A stretch of DNA of 48,283 nt from an uncultured Clostridiaceae bacterium (GTDB taxonomy: Bacteria > Bacillota > Clostridia > Lachnospirales > Lachnospiraceae). The notes under the pieces were generated by a model that had not been told where the DNA came from, made no database searches, and saw nothing but the letters and a program-made list of their open reading frames with translations. Below are positions 8,510-16,695 of the stretch, one piece after another. Location of the stretch: assembly GCA_958441075.1 (NCBI GenBank), contig CAUCBQ010000003.1, positions 1-48,283 of the forward strand. Reading direction: 5' to 3'. Numbering within the stretch: position 1 is the stretch's first letter; every line of letters starts with the position of its first letter. The position numbers and the translations under genes were made by a program.

Positions 8510-9070
8510 GTGAAAAAGGGGGAATATAGGCTGTATTTTGTGTGCAAATGTGTATACTGGATTGCCATGGCAGGGGCAGCGGCAGGGGATATCCAGGAAT
8601 ACAGGATCTCAAACAGGTATCTGGGACTTGGGCTGGCTGCCGGAATAGGCGGGGCATTGGCTCTGGGAGGAGGGAAGGCGGCAGGAGATGTTCTGCCTCT
8701 GGCTGGTTTTGTAACCCGTTTGTCTGCCGTGGTAATTCTGGGGTTTCCCATATACCGTTTGGGGATGATTGGGGCTGGGGATGTGAAAACAGCCGCTCTT
8801 TTTACCGCATGGCTTGGGTTTAGGGACGGTTTAAAGGCATTAATAATCGGATTTATATTGGGAGCGGTTCTGGCTCTTATCAAGATGCTGCATCAGGGCA
8901 GCATGGTCAAACGATTTCTTTATTTATCAGCCTATATCAGGCAAAGTTTTCAAGATAGAACCATGAAATTATATTATGATCCCGCAAGGGATGGGAGAGA
9001 CGCGGTAATACCGCTGGGAGCATGTTTTTTTGCAGGAGCAGCGGCGGTAGAGATATGGCAGCGGCTGTAA
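8510..9070 (+). CDS. A24 prepilin peptidase, TadV/CpaA type
   Basis: This integral-membrane aspartic protease cuts the leader from Flp-type prepilins. Two active-site Asp are seen: one in AGDIQEYRIS and one in the GxGD motif of GMIGAGDVKTAALF, with hydrophobic helices between. At 186 residues it is the short TadV/CpaA class without the N-methylase domain. The frame begins at GTG 8510 with a poor ribosome site; a later GTG near 8540 or the ATG in IAMAGAAAG are alternatives, so the first 10-25 residues are uncertain. It is the first gene of the Tad operon. A second A24 peptidase lies at 16695. Confidence 0.85.
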   Translation: MKKGEYRLYFVCKCVYWIAMAGAAAGDIQEYRISNRYLGLGLAAGIGGALALGGGKAAGDVLPLAGFVTRLSAVVILGFPIYRLGMIGAGDVKTAALFTAWLGFRDGLKALIIGFILGAVLALIKMLHQGSMVKRFLYLSAYIRQSFQDRTMKLYYDPARDGRDAVIPLGACFFAGAAAVEIWQRL

Positions 9071-9098
9071 GAAGTGGAAACAGCAGGAGGAATTGCAG

Positions 9099-10100
9099 AT
9101 GGTAAAGATAATGGCAGTGTATGATGAAGATCCGCTTTATGCCAGAAGGCTGGCAGAGTATGTGAACCAGAGGGAAACGATTCCCTTTACGGCCATGGCT
9201 TTTTCGGATCTGGAACGGTTGGAGGAGTACGGAAATGAACATGAGATTGAGATCCTTTTAGTAGGTGAATCTGTAAGAAGGGCAGCGGATACGGTAAGGG
9301 CAGGTTTGAAACTGGTGCTCTGCGGAGGAGAATTTTCTGTAGAAAAAGAGGAATCATCTATTTACAAATTTCAGTCAGGAGAGAGTATTTTACAGGAGGT
9401 CATGACCTGCTATTGTGCGGCTCCGCCGGAGCCGGCTCTGGCTCTTGCGGGAATGGGGGCACAGATTCTGGGAGTGTATTCTCCGGTAAACCGCTGTGGA
9501 AAAACAGCCTTTGCCCTGACATTGGCTCAGGTACTGTCAAGAACAAGATCTGTACTTTTTATCAGTCTGGAAGAATTTGCGGGATTTGAGGCGATTCTGG
9601 GAGGGGAAGTAAAACGGGATTTTTCTGATGTGCTTTATCTCTGCCGCCAGGGCAGCTTTAACTGGATGAAGCTTCGGGCTATGGTATGTTCGGCAGGACA
9701 GGTAGATATGATTCCTCCTGCAGCATATGGGGAGGATCTGGATCAGGTGGAGCCGGAGGAATTAGCACAGCTTCTGGGGCGTATTGCCAGAGAAAGCGGT
9801 TATGGGAGACTGGTGGTGGATCTGGGTCATATGGGCCGGGGATCAGCGGCTCTGCTGGACTGCTGCGATGGGGTGTATATGCCGGTTTTGGAGGACCCGG
9901 TGTCCAGAGCCAAGCTGGAAGCCTTTGACCGGTATCTGTCAGCAGCAGGGGCTGTCTCGCTTCGGGAGAAAATCTGCCGTATCAGACTTCCGGGGATTCG
10001 TCCTTTGGGCAGTATGGAGAATTATATGGATCAGCTTCTCTGGGGGGAAATGGGAGATTTTGTGCGGTCTCTTTTAGAGGGAGGAGGAAAAAATGGCTGA
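9099..10100 (+). CDS. TadZ/CpaE-like pilus localisation protein
   Basis: TadZ proteins are MinD/ParA-like proteins that help place the Tad machine, typically with an atypical receiver domain joined to a P-loop domain. Here residues 1-about 110 look receiver-like (KIMAVYDEDPLYARRLAEYV), and the P-loop follows in YSPVNRCGKTAFALTLA. It keeps GKT but lacks the KGGxGKT signature Lys of true MinD/ParA proteins. A later LVVDLGHMGRGS fits the second ATPase motif. ATG 9099 is preferred over TTG 9093, since AGGAGG lies 8 bases before it. The gene overlaps tadA by 8 bases. No partner pole marker can be identified here. Confidence 0.82.
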   Translation: MVKIMAVYDEDPLYARRLAEYVNQRETIPFTAMAFSDLERLEEYGNEHEIEILLVGESVRRAADTVRAGLKLVLCGGEFSVEKEESSIYKFQSGESILQEVMTCYCAAPPEPALALAGMGAQILGVYSPVNRCGKTAFALTLAQVLSRTRSVLFISLEEFAGFEAILGGEVKRDFSDVLYLCRQGSFNWMKLRAMVCSAGQVDMIPPAAYGEDLDQVEPEELAQLLGRIARESGYGRLVVDLGHMGRGSAALLDCCDGVYMPVLEDPVSRAKLEAFDRYLSAAGAVSLREKICRIRLPGIRPLGSMENYMDQLLWGEMGDFVRSLLEGGGKNG

Positions 10101-11325
10101 GAGAAATCCCGGAGAGGGAATCCGTGAGGAGCTGCGCCAGATGATTATGGAGCGTATTCAGGAATGCAGCCATATAGAGGACGAGGAGCTTTATGAACAG
10201 ATTGACGGGGCGATCCGGAAAAAGGGACAGGAAATATTCCTTCCTCTGAAGGAGCGGCTGTGGTTAAGAAACAGCCTTTATGACAGCTTTCGCCGTCTGG
10301 ATATTTTGCAGGAGCTGTTAGATGACAGTGACGTGACAGAAATCATGGTAAATGGAGCCGGGAAGATTTTTATTGAAAGAAAGGATGGAACCGCTTTGTG
10401 GGACAGGCGGTTTGAACGGCCGGAACAGCTGGAGGATATTATTCAGCAGATTGTAGGACGGGTAAACCGTTCGGTAAATGCCTCTTCGCCCATTGCAGAC
10501 GCCCGGCTGGAGGACGGCTCCCGTGTTCATATTGTGCTGCCGCCAGTGGCTTTAGACGGTCCGGCAGTAACTATACGGAAATTTCCAGAGCCTATTACCA
10601 TGGAAAAACTCATTGGTTTTGGTGCGGTTACAGAGGAGGCGGCCCGGTTTCTGGAACGTCTTGTAACTGCCCGGTACAATATTTTTGTCAGCGGAGGAAC
10701 CAATTCGGGAAAGACTACCTTTTTAAATGCTCTTTCTTCTTTTATTCCAAGGACAGAACGGGTGATTACTATTGAAGATTCGGCGGAGCTGCAGATTTCT
10801 CAGGTTCCCAATCTGGTGCGTCTGGAAACCAGAGACGCCAATACAGAAGGGAAGGGACAGATTACGGTCAGTCAGTTAATCCGGGCTTCGCTGAGAATGA
10901 ATCCAGACAGAATTATTGTAGGAGAGGTAAGAGGCGCAGAGGCTCTGGATATGCTCCAGGCTATGAATACGGGCCATCCGGGTTCTCTGTCAACGGGACA
11001 CAGCAATTCAGCCAGAGATATGCTGAACCGTCTGGAAACCATGGTTTTAATGGGAGTCAGACTGCCTCTGGAAGCGATCCGCAGTCAGATTGCCTCGGCT
11101 TTGGATATTCTGGTACATCTGGGACGGCTGGGAGACGGAAGCAGAAGGGTGCTTTCCATTGCAGAGGTGGGAAGCGTATATATGGGAGAAATCGAGATAG
11201 AGGAGCTGTACAGATATGACAGGGAAAAAGGGCGGCTTGAAAAAACAGGCGAGCTTAAAAACAGGGAGAAGCTTGGAGATGCAGGAAATTATCAGGGGAG
11301 GAAGGAGAAAACAGCACAGATGTGA
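10093..11325 (+). CDS. TadA/CpaF secretion ATPase
   Basis: This cytoplasmic hexameric ATPase powers Flp pilus assembly. At 410 residues it is a normal CpaF length. The Walker A motif GGTNSGKTTFL lies near residues 201-211, the Asp box around VITIEDSAELQ, Walker B around DRIIVGEVRGAEALDML, and the His box in TGHPGSLSTGHSNS. The ribosome site GGAGGAAAAA sits inside tadZ, and the 8-base overlap implies coupled translation. The C-terminal tail beyond about residue 370 is basic and variable. Confidence 0.95.
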   Translation: MAERNPGEGIREELRQMIMERIQECSHIEDEELYEQIDGAIRKKGQEIFLPLKERLWLRNSLYDSFRRLDILQELLDDSDVTEIMVNGAGKIFIERKDGTALWDRRFERPEQLEDIIQQIVGRVNRSVNASSPIADARLEDGSRVHIVLPPVALDGPAVTIRKFPEPITMEKLIGFGAVTEEAARFLERLVTARYNIFVSGGTNSGKTTFLNALSSFIPRTERVITIEDSAELQISQVPNLVRLETRDANTEGKGQITVSQLIRASLRMNPDRIIVGEVRGAEALDMLQAMNTGHPGSLSTGHSNSARDMLNRLETMVLMGVRLPLEAIRSQIASALDILVHLGRLGDGSRRVLSIAEVGSVYMGEIEIEELYRYDREKGRLEKTGELKNREKLGDAGNYQGRKEKTAQM

Positions 11326-11404
11326 CCGGGAAGGCGGGAGAAGATGGCGGCTGCCAAGAAGCATTTCTCTGCGGGGCGGTTCAGGTCCCAGAGCGCCGGA
11401 TGGG

Positions 11405-12142
11405 GTGGATTATGGTGTTTACCGGCTGTCAGCCAGAGAGTATATGGAGTTTTCCGCTATAGGACTGGGGCTGTGCGGTCTTACTGCCTATGTATTTTAT
11501 CGGAGTCTGGAGGCCTTTATCCTGCTTGTGCCATTTGGGCTATTGTATCCATTTTATAAAAAGAAGGATCTGAAAAAGGAAAGGCTGCGGCAGCTGACTT
11601 TGCAGTTTAAAGAGGGAATCCAGGTTTTATCCTCCTTTTTAAGCGCTGGATATTCGTTGGAAAACGGACTTTCCATGAGTGTACGGGAGCTGTCGGTTCT
11701 TTACGGAAAAGGCGCAATGATTACAGAGGAATTTGAACGTCTGGCTGCCGGGGTGCGGATTAACCGCCCGGTGGAGCAGCTTCTGGGAGAGTTTGGGAAG
11801 CGAAGCGGGATTCAGGATGTGGATCATTTTGCCCAGGTATTTGGAATAGCCCGCAGAAGCGGCGGAGAGCTGGTGGAGATCATCCGGCAGAGTGCGGGCG
11901 TGATCCGGGATAAAATTCAGGTTCAGGAAGAAATACATACCATGACGGCAGCCCGGATTTTTGAACAGAAGATTATGAATGGAATTCCTTTTGGAATCGT
12001 CCTCTATATTGATTTCGCCTCGCCGGGATTTTTTGACGCCATGTACGGAACCTGGATGGGAAGGCTGATTATGACGCTCTGTCTGGCTTTTTATGCAGGA
12101 GCAGTGATACTGTCGGGAAGGATTCTGGATATTGAGATATAG
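11405..12142 (+). CDS. TadB-like pilus inner-membrane platform protein
   Basis: This T2SSF/GspF-family membrane protein should form the assembly platform with TadC. Hydrophobic segments lie near the N-terminus (MEFSAIGLGLCGLTAYVFY and the following helix) and the C-terminus (FYAGAVILSGRILDI), with the cytoplasmic T2SSF helices between (FKEGIQVLSSFLSAGYSLENG). The start is unclear. The frame is open from 11216, inside tadA, and the upstream translation is Arg/Gly-rich and unlike a protein start. GTG 11405 begins just before the conserved part. A good ribosome site with ATG at 11344 is in another frame; see the separate finding. Confidence 0.82.
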   Translation: MDYGVYRLSAREYMEFSAIGLGLCGLTAYVFYRSLEAFILLVPFGLLYPFYKKKDLKKERLRQLTLQFKEGIQVLSSFLSAGYSLENGLSMSVRELSVLYGKGAMITEEFERLAAGVRINRPVEQLLGEFGKRSGIQDVDHFAQVFGIARRSGGELVEIIRQSAGVIRDKIQVQEEIHTMTAARIFEQKIMNGIPFGIVLYIDFASPGFFDAMYGTWMGRLIMTLCLAFYAGAVILSGRILDIEI

Positions 12143-12153
12143 GGGGCGGGGAA

Positions 12154-13428
12154 TTGAAAAAATGGAAGATAATAAGGGAAAGCTTTAAGAAAAAAAGGGA
12201 AGCAGCGCGTTGGAAAAAACAGCTGGCCTGTGTGGCGGCAGGGCTGTTTTTAGGAGCCGTGGCCCAATATCTGGCAGGGCAGAATCCTGTTTTAAAGGAG
12301 GGATATATCCTCAGAAGAAATCCTCCGGGAGAGGGGGAGGAAAATTATTTGCTGGAGATAAGGGGGCTGGAAGGCAGCAGGAAGCCGGAGCAGATGGAGC
12401 TGGTTCTGGATGCAGAGCAGTATACCAGAGAGGAGGCTGAGGCTGTTTATGAGCAGATTATGGAGGTGCTTCCTGAGTATATTTTAGGAGATAATTCTTC
12501 TCTGGAAGACATACGTTCACCTGTGAAGCTGATTTCAGAGCTTCCGGAATATGGAGTAGCTTTAAGCTGGCGGTCAGATTCTCCGGACATTTTAGGGCCG
12601 GACGGACAGGTTTATGGTGAGAAATTAACAGAGCAGGGGGAGCAGGCAGTGCTTTCTGTACGGCTCACAGATGGAAACTGGCCCGGAGAATATGAAATTC
12701 CGGTGAGAGTAAAACCGCCGCTTCTTACGCCTGTTCAGAGGGCTGTCCGGGAACTGGAACAGCAGATAAAGGAGATGGAGAAGGCCGGGCGGTATGAAAG
12801 CGAGCTTTCTCTGCCCCGATTTCAGGAGGGAAATCAGCTGGTCTATGGTATTCCGGGAGAGATTCCACCATTTCTTTCGCTCACAGCCCTTGGTATGGCG
12901 GGAGCTGTTTTAATGACCCTTAAAGAAAAGACGGATTTAAAAAAACGGGAGGAACGGCGTAAACAGCAGATGCTTCTTGATTATTCGGAGGTTTTGTCAC
13001 GTCTGATCATTTTTCTTGGGGCCGGGATGAGTATCCGCAGCGCCTGGGAACGGATTGCTCTTGATTACCGTCTGGCAGTGAATCAGGGAAGGCGTCAGGA
13101 GCGGTATATATATGAGGAAATGTATCTGACGGACAGTCAGCTGAAAAGCGGTGTTTCCGAGAGTCAGGCATTTCACGAATTTGGAATCCGCTGCGGCCTG
13201 CAGCCTTATATGAAGCTGGCCGCCCTTCTGGAGCAGAACCGGAAAAACGGATCAAGAAACTTAAGGGAACGGCTGTATCTGGAAATGGCAGATGCCTTTG
13301 AGCAGCGCAAGCATCAGGCCAGACGTCTGGGAGAGGAAGCGGGAACCAGGCTTCTGGCGCCATTATTTCTGCTGCTGGCAGTGGTAATGGTAATGATTGC
13401 TGTTCCCGCCTGGCTGGCTTTTGGGTAG
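12154..13428 (+). CDS. TadC-like platform protein with an inserted Ig-like domain
   Basis: The C-terminal 160 residues are a T2SSF domain (LLDYSEVLSRLIIFLGAGMSI onward), ending in a membrane helix (LLAPLFLLLAVVMVMIAVPA). In front of it are an N-terminal membrane helix (about residues 24-42), a predicted outside region of about 190 residues, and another helix near 236-256. The outside region has the pattern of the atrophied bacterial Ig (aBig) family: VALSWRSDSPDILGPDGQV, then alternating strands to EYEIPVRV. At 424 residues it is far longer than ordinary TadC. The only in-frame start is TTG 12154 behind a G-rich sequence. It sits 11 bases after tadB and should pair with it. Confidence 0.8.
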   Translation: MKKWKIIRESFKKKREAARWKKQLACVAAGLFLGAVAQYLAGQNPVLKEGYILRRNPPGEGEENYLLEIRGLEGSRKPEQMELVLDAEQYTREEAEAVYEQIMEVLPEYILGDNSSLEDIRSPVKLISELPEYGVALSWRSDSPDILGPDGQVYGEKLTEQGEQAVLSVRLTDGNWPGEYEIPVRVKPPLLTPVQRAVRELEQQIKEMEKAGRYESELSLPRFQEGNQLVYGIPGEIPPFLSLTALGMAGAVLMTLKEKTDLKKREERRKQQMLLDYSEVLSRLIIFLGAGMSIRSAWERIALDYRLAVNQGRRQERYIYEEMYLTDSQLKSGVSESQAFHEFGIRCGLQPYMKLAALLEQNRKNGSRNLRERLYLEMADAFEQRKHQARRLGEEAGTRLLAPLFLLLAVVMVMIAVPAWLAFG

Positions 13429-13466
13429 AGAACAGATTTATAAAATTAAACAGGAGGAATATGTGT

Positions 13467-13664
13467 ATGGAATTACAAAGGGACAGAGAAGGTTTAAAAG
13501 ATATTAAGGCATTTGCGGCTGATGAATCCGGAGTGGGAGTAATTGAGCTGGTGCTTATACTGGTGGTTCTCATAGGCCTTGTGATTATTTTCAAGAAACA
13601 GATCAATACGCTGCTGGAAAATATTTTCAAGCAGGTTAACAGTAAATCCAAAGAGGTTTACTGA
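13467..13664 (+). CDS. Flp-type pilin
   Basis: This is the likely major pilus subunit, 65 residues long. A charged leader (MELQRDREGLKDIKAFAADESG) is followed by the cleavage site G/VGVIE with Glu at +5, then a hydrophobic helix (LVLILVVLIGLVIIF) and a short polar tail. This matches the class IVb prepilin pattern cut by A24 peptidases. ATG 13467 is preferred over 13461 because AGGAGG lies 9 bases before it. The stop overlaps the next start (TGATG). Only this one classical Flp gene is present in the locus. Confidence 0.88.
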   Translation: MELQRDREGLKDIKAFAADESGVGVIELVLILVVLIGLVIIFKKQINTLLENIFKQVNSKSKEVY

Positions 13665-15601
13665 TGAGATACAGGGGGGAGGTAACGGTTTTTCTCACCA
13701 TGATTCTGGTAAGCATCATGACCCTTCTTCTGGTGATTGTGGAATCAGCCAGAGGGACAGGGGCCAGACTGTATCTGCGGATGGCTATGGATTCGTCCAT
13801 GGATTCAGTGATGGCACAGTATCACAGAGAATTGTGGAGGAATTATCGGATTCTGGGACTTGAAGCCGGAGATAAGGGGAGGCTGGAGCAGGAATTCGGC
13901 GCTTTTTTTGCACCGTATGGCGCGGCGGAAAACTGGTATCCCGTAAGGCTTGAGAAGGCGGACAGAAAGGCTGCCGTGATGCTTACAGAGGGAGATGGCG
14001 CTTACTTTGAGCAGGAAATTCTGGACTATATGAAGTACGGGCTCATAGGAGTAATCTGGGACAGCATGGATGAAAACGGTGCGGAAGAAACGCTCCGTCA
14101 GTTAAAGGATGCAGAGGGGATAAATGACTGTTCCGGCCGCTATGAGGGGCATACCAGAGAAGCGGTCCGGGTGGAGGAGGCTCTGGAGAAAATAAACGGA
14201 GCGCTTGAAGAACAAAGGAAGGGATGGGAGCAGGGGAAAAGGTGTCTGGATGATCTGGATGGAGATGGTTTGATACGCAGGGCAGAGGAGATGATAAGGG
14301 TATTAAAAAGGCTTCCTTCTCTTGTGACAGCCTATGAAAAGAAGGCTGATCATTTCAATGAAGCCCTGAGAGAAAGCCGGCAGGACTTTGAGTTAAGGGG
14401 GGATTTAAGTGATGGATCAAGAGCGGCTTTAAAGGAAGAGTTTGCCCGTTATGAGACCTATACTGAAAAGGATGGGGAACGGCGGATGGAAATTAGGGCT
14501 TTGCGGGAAAAAAGCGGGGAGAATATCCTTTTTCTGGAAAGTATTATCCGGCAGGCAGAGGATGTAATGGATTATATTGACAGCTGGGAGCCGGATGATG
14601 AGGATGATGAGCTGGACGAAGAAGCTTTATGGGAGCCGGTGCAAAGCCATTTTTCCCGCTATCCCATGCTGAGCCTGGGAATGGAATTTGGCGTAAAGGA
14701 TAAGGAAAAGGAGAGATGGCTGGAACGGATCGGTGATCTGGCGTCGGGGAGGATTTTAGAGCTGGTGCTTCCGGCAGGAACCGTAGTATCGGGACGAAGG
14801 CTGAAGTCTGACCGGCTCCCCTCAAAGGAGAGAGAGAAAAGTGATTTCTCAGGGGCGAAAGATCCCCAAATCGGTGTACAGACTCTTTTGGACCGCCTTC
14901 TTGTATCAGAATATGGGGTTCGCTATTTTTCCGCTTTTAAGCCGGAACCCTCCTCTTTTTACCAGCTGGAATATATTCTGTATGGAAGAGATAAAGACAG
15001 AGAAAATCTGGAGGCTTCCGTACTGCGGCTGACGGCGCTGCGCCAGGGGCTGAATCTGGCCCATATTCTGAGAGATTCTGTTAAGAGGCAGGAAGCCAGG
15101 GCCCTTGCTATGGCGGTTGCAGGAGGCGCCGGGCTTGCGCCTCTGGCAGCAGTATTGTCATTTTTTATTATGACTGTGTGGGCTCTGGGAGAGGCCCTGG
15201 TGGATGTGCGCTGTCTGTTGGAAGGAGGAAATGTGCCTTTGATAAAAAATGCTTCTCAGTGGAAGCTGGATTTACAGGGCCTTCTTGACATAGGAGCCAG
15301 AGGACGGCTGCCGGAGGGAGCCAGGAAAGCAGAGGAAGGTGAAAGCGGTCTGGATCACAAAGGTTATCTCCGCCTGATGCTTTTTGGCGGGTATAAGGAG
15401 GAACAGGTTTACCGCATGATGGATGTGATACAGACAGAGCTGGGGAAGGATCAGCCGGGATTTTACATGGCAGACTGTGCCTGTATGGTGGAAATAGAAG
15501 CAGCTTTTTGTGGAAAACCTGTGTTTTTTTCCGGCGGACCGTGGACAGGCAGACAGGAAATACGGATGGAAGTTTCCGGAAGCTATCTGGAAGATGAATA
15601 A
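13664..15601 (+). CDS. DUF5702-like protein of the Tad locus
   Basis: A 645-residue protein with one N-terminal membrane helix (EVTVFLTMILVSIMTLLLVIV), followed by ESARGTGARLYLRMAMDSSMDSVMAQYHRELW. This TadE/TadG-like N-terminus is typical of DUF5702 proteins in clostridial Tad loci. The middle is acidic and helical, with likely coiled coil around residues 170-320, and a second hydrophobic stretch occurs near MAVAGGAGLAPLAAVLSFFIM. It is probably a large minor pilin or an accessory protein anchored in the membrane with most of its mass outside. TGATG overlap with the flp gene indicates translational coupling. Its function is inferred from location and topology only. Confidence 0.75.
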   Translation: MRYRGEVTVFLTMILVSIMTLLLVIVESARGTGARLYLRMAMDSSMDSVMAQYHRELWRNYRILGLEAGDKGRLEQEFGAFFAPYGAAENWYPVRLEKADRKAAVMLTEGDGAYFEQEILDYMKYGLIGVIWDSMDENGAEETLRQLKDAEGINDCSGRYEGHTREAVRVEEALEKINGALEEQRKGWEQGKRCLDDLDGDGLIRRAEEMIRVLKRLPSLVTAYEKKADHFNEALRESRQDFELRGDLSDGSRAALKEEFARYETYTEKDGERRMEIRALREKSGENILFLESIIRQAEDVMDYIDSWEPDDEDDELDEEALWEPVQSHFSRYPMLSLGMEFGVKDKEKERWLERIGDLASGRILELVLPAGTVVSGRRLKSDRLPSKEREKSDFSGAKDPQIGVQTLLDRLLVSEYGVRYFSAFKPEPSSFYQLEYILYGRDKDRENLEASVLRLTALRQGLNLAHILRDSVKRQEARALAMAVAGGAGLAPLAAVLSFFIMTVWALGEALVDVRCLLEGGNVPLIKNASQWKLDLQGLLDIGARGRLPEGARKAEEGESGLDHKGYLRLMLFGGYKEEQVYRMMDVIQTELGKDQPGFYMADCACMVEIEAAFCGKPVFFSGGPWTGRQEIRMEVSGSYLEDE

Positions 15602-15636
15602 AATCAGAAAATATACAGGAAAGGAGGCCTGTGAGG

Positions 15637-16695
15637 ATGCCCTTTTTTCGGAATTCAATACAATTTCATATAACACACAACTCCTTAATATCTATGATCC
15701 ATCGGGAACATACCTGTCAGAACAATCATTCAATGAAAATCGCACCTCTCCAAGTACGAACAAGCACTGATTTGAAAAAGAAGCCTGAAAGGGTCCGAAT
15801 TTCCGAAAAGAGGGTGTCCTCATGGGCCTTTCAGATGAAACAGATTTCCGGGCACAGGGAAAGACGCCCTTTGGAATATAAAATCCGGGGCAGCCTGACG
15901 CTGGAGGCAGCATTGGTATTTCCGCTGTTTGTGTTTCTGTGTATGATCCTGCTGATTCCAATGAGGATGATGGACCGGCAGAGACAGATACAGGCAGCCG
16001 TGGAAGCGGTGGGGGAGGAAATCAGCCAGTATGCATATGCCGCCTGTCTTCTGGAAGAAGGAAGGGGGGAGGAGATGGATGAGAGCAGGGATAATTCTGT
16101 CAGAGATGGTCTGAGGGGTATTTTCAAAGGAGTTTCCAGAGCCGGAATTGCAGCAATGGTTCTGGACCGGATTGACAGGAAATGGATTCAGGATGTTTCA
16201 TTTTCGGGAACGGCTGTGGACGGTGATATGGTTCGGATTGCAATGACATACAGGATGCCCCTTCCATTTTCCGTATTCCGAGTGGACGGCATAAAGGCAG
16301 AAACTGTGTGCAGCAGACGGTTATGGACAGGGGCAGAGGGGAAGAGGGAAGGAGGTCCTTTGCCGGAAGGAGAAGAAAAGGAGGATATGGTCTATATTGG
16401 ACGGAATTCTGTACGGTATCACAGAAGCAGGAGCTGCCACTATCTGTTTAATGATCTGAAGCAGGCAGGGGCAGGAGAGCTTGACGGACTGCGTAATCAG
16501 GAAGGAAAACGATACTATCCCTGTCCATCCTGTGAGGCGTCTGTCTCGGAAGGGCCATTTTTTGTTATGCCCTGGGGAACCAGATATCACAGCACAGGAC
16601 AGTGCGGGGCAATTCGCGCTTATGTACAGACTGTGCCTTTAAGCCAGGTGGAGCACCTGGGGGAATGCAGTTATTGCGGAGGTGGAACAAATTGA
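15637..16695 (+). CDS. TadE-like pseudopilin with tandem H/C-CxxC motifs
   Basis: A minor-pilin-like protein of about 352 residues. The TadE-type segment GSLTLEAALVFPLFVFLCMIL (about residues 87-107) starts with a G-S-L-T-L-E prepilin-like site. The C-terminal 110 residues contain two related units: RYHRSRSCHYL with YYPCPSC, and RYHSTGQCGAI with ECSYC. Each could bind one zinc or form disulfides. ATG 15637 has AGGAGG 9 bases upstream. The roughly 85-residue N-terminal extension that this implies is AT-rich and unusual for a pseudopilin; an internal ATG nearer GSLTLE cannot be ruled out. The stop overlaps the next start (TGATG). Confidence 0.75.
   Translation: MPFFRNSIQFHITHNSLISMIHREHTCQNNHSMKIAPLQVRTSTDLKKKPERVRISEKRVSSWAFQMKQISGHRERRPLEYKIRGSLTLEAALVFPLFVFLCMILLIPMRMMDRQRQIQAAVEAVGEEISQYAYAACLLEEGRGEEMDESRDNSVRDGLRGIFKGVSRAGIAAMVLDRIDRKWIQDVSFSGTAVDGDMVRIAMTYRMPLPFSVFRVDGIKAETVCSRRLWTGAEGKREGGPLPEGEEKEDMVYIGRNSVRYHRSRSCHYLFNDLKQAGAGELDGLRNQEGKRYYPCPSCEASVSEGPFFVMPWGTRYHSTGQCGAIRAYVQTVPLSQVEHLGECSYCGGGTN
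15785..15834. repeat. Inverted repeat inside the TadE-like extension
   Basis: CTGAAAGG at 15785-15792 and CCTTTCAG at 15827-15834 are perfect 8-bp arms with a 34-base loop. They lie in the compositionally odd 5' part of the gene. They could be a remnant of a small element or chance. Confidence 0.35.

Noticed and set aside
11344..11559. 71-codon frame with a good ribosome site at the tadA/tadB junction
   Set aside because: Its translation leaves the conserved TadB frame and resembles no protein; kept only as evidence of start uncertainty.
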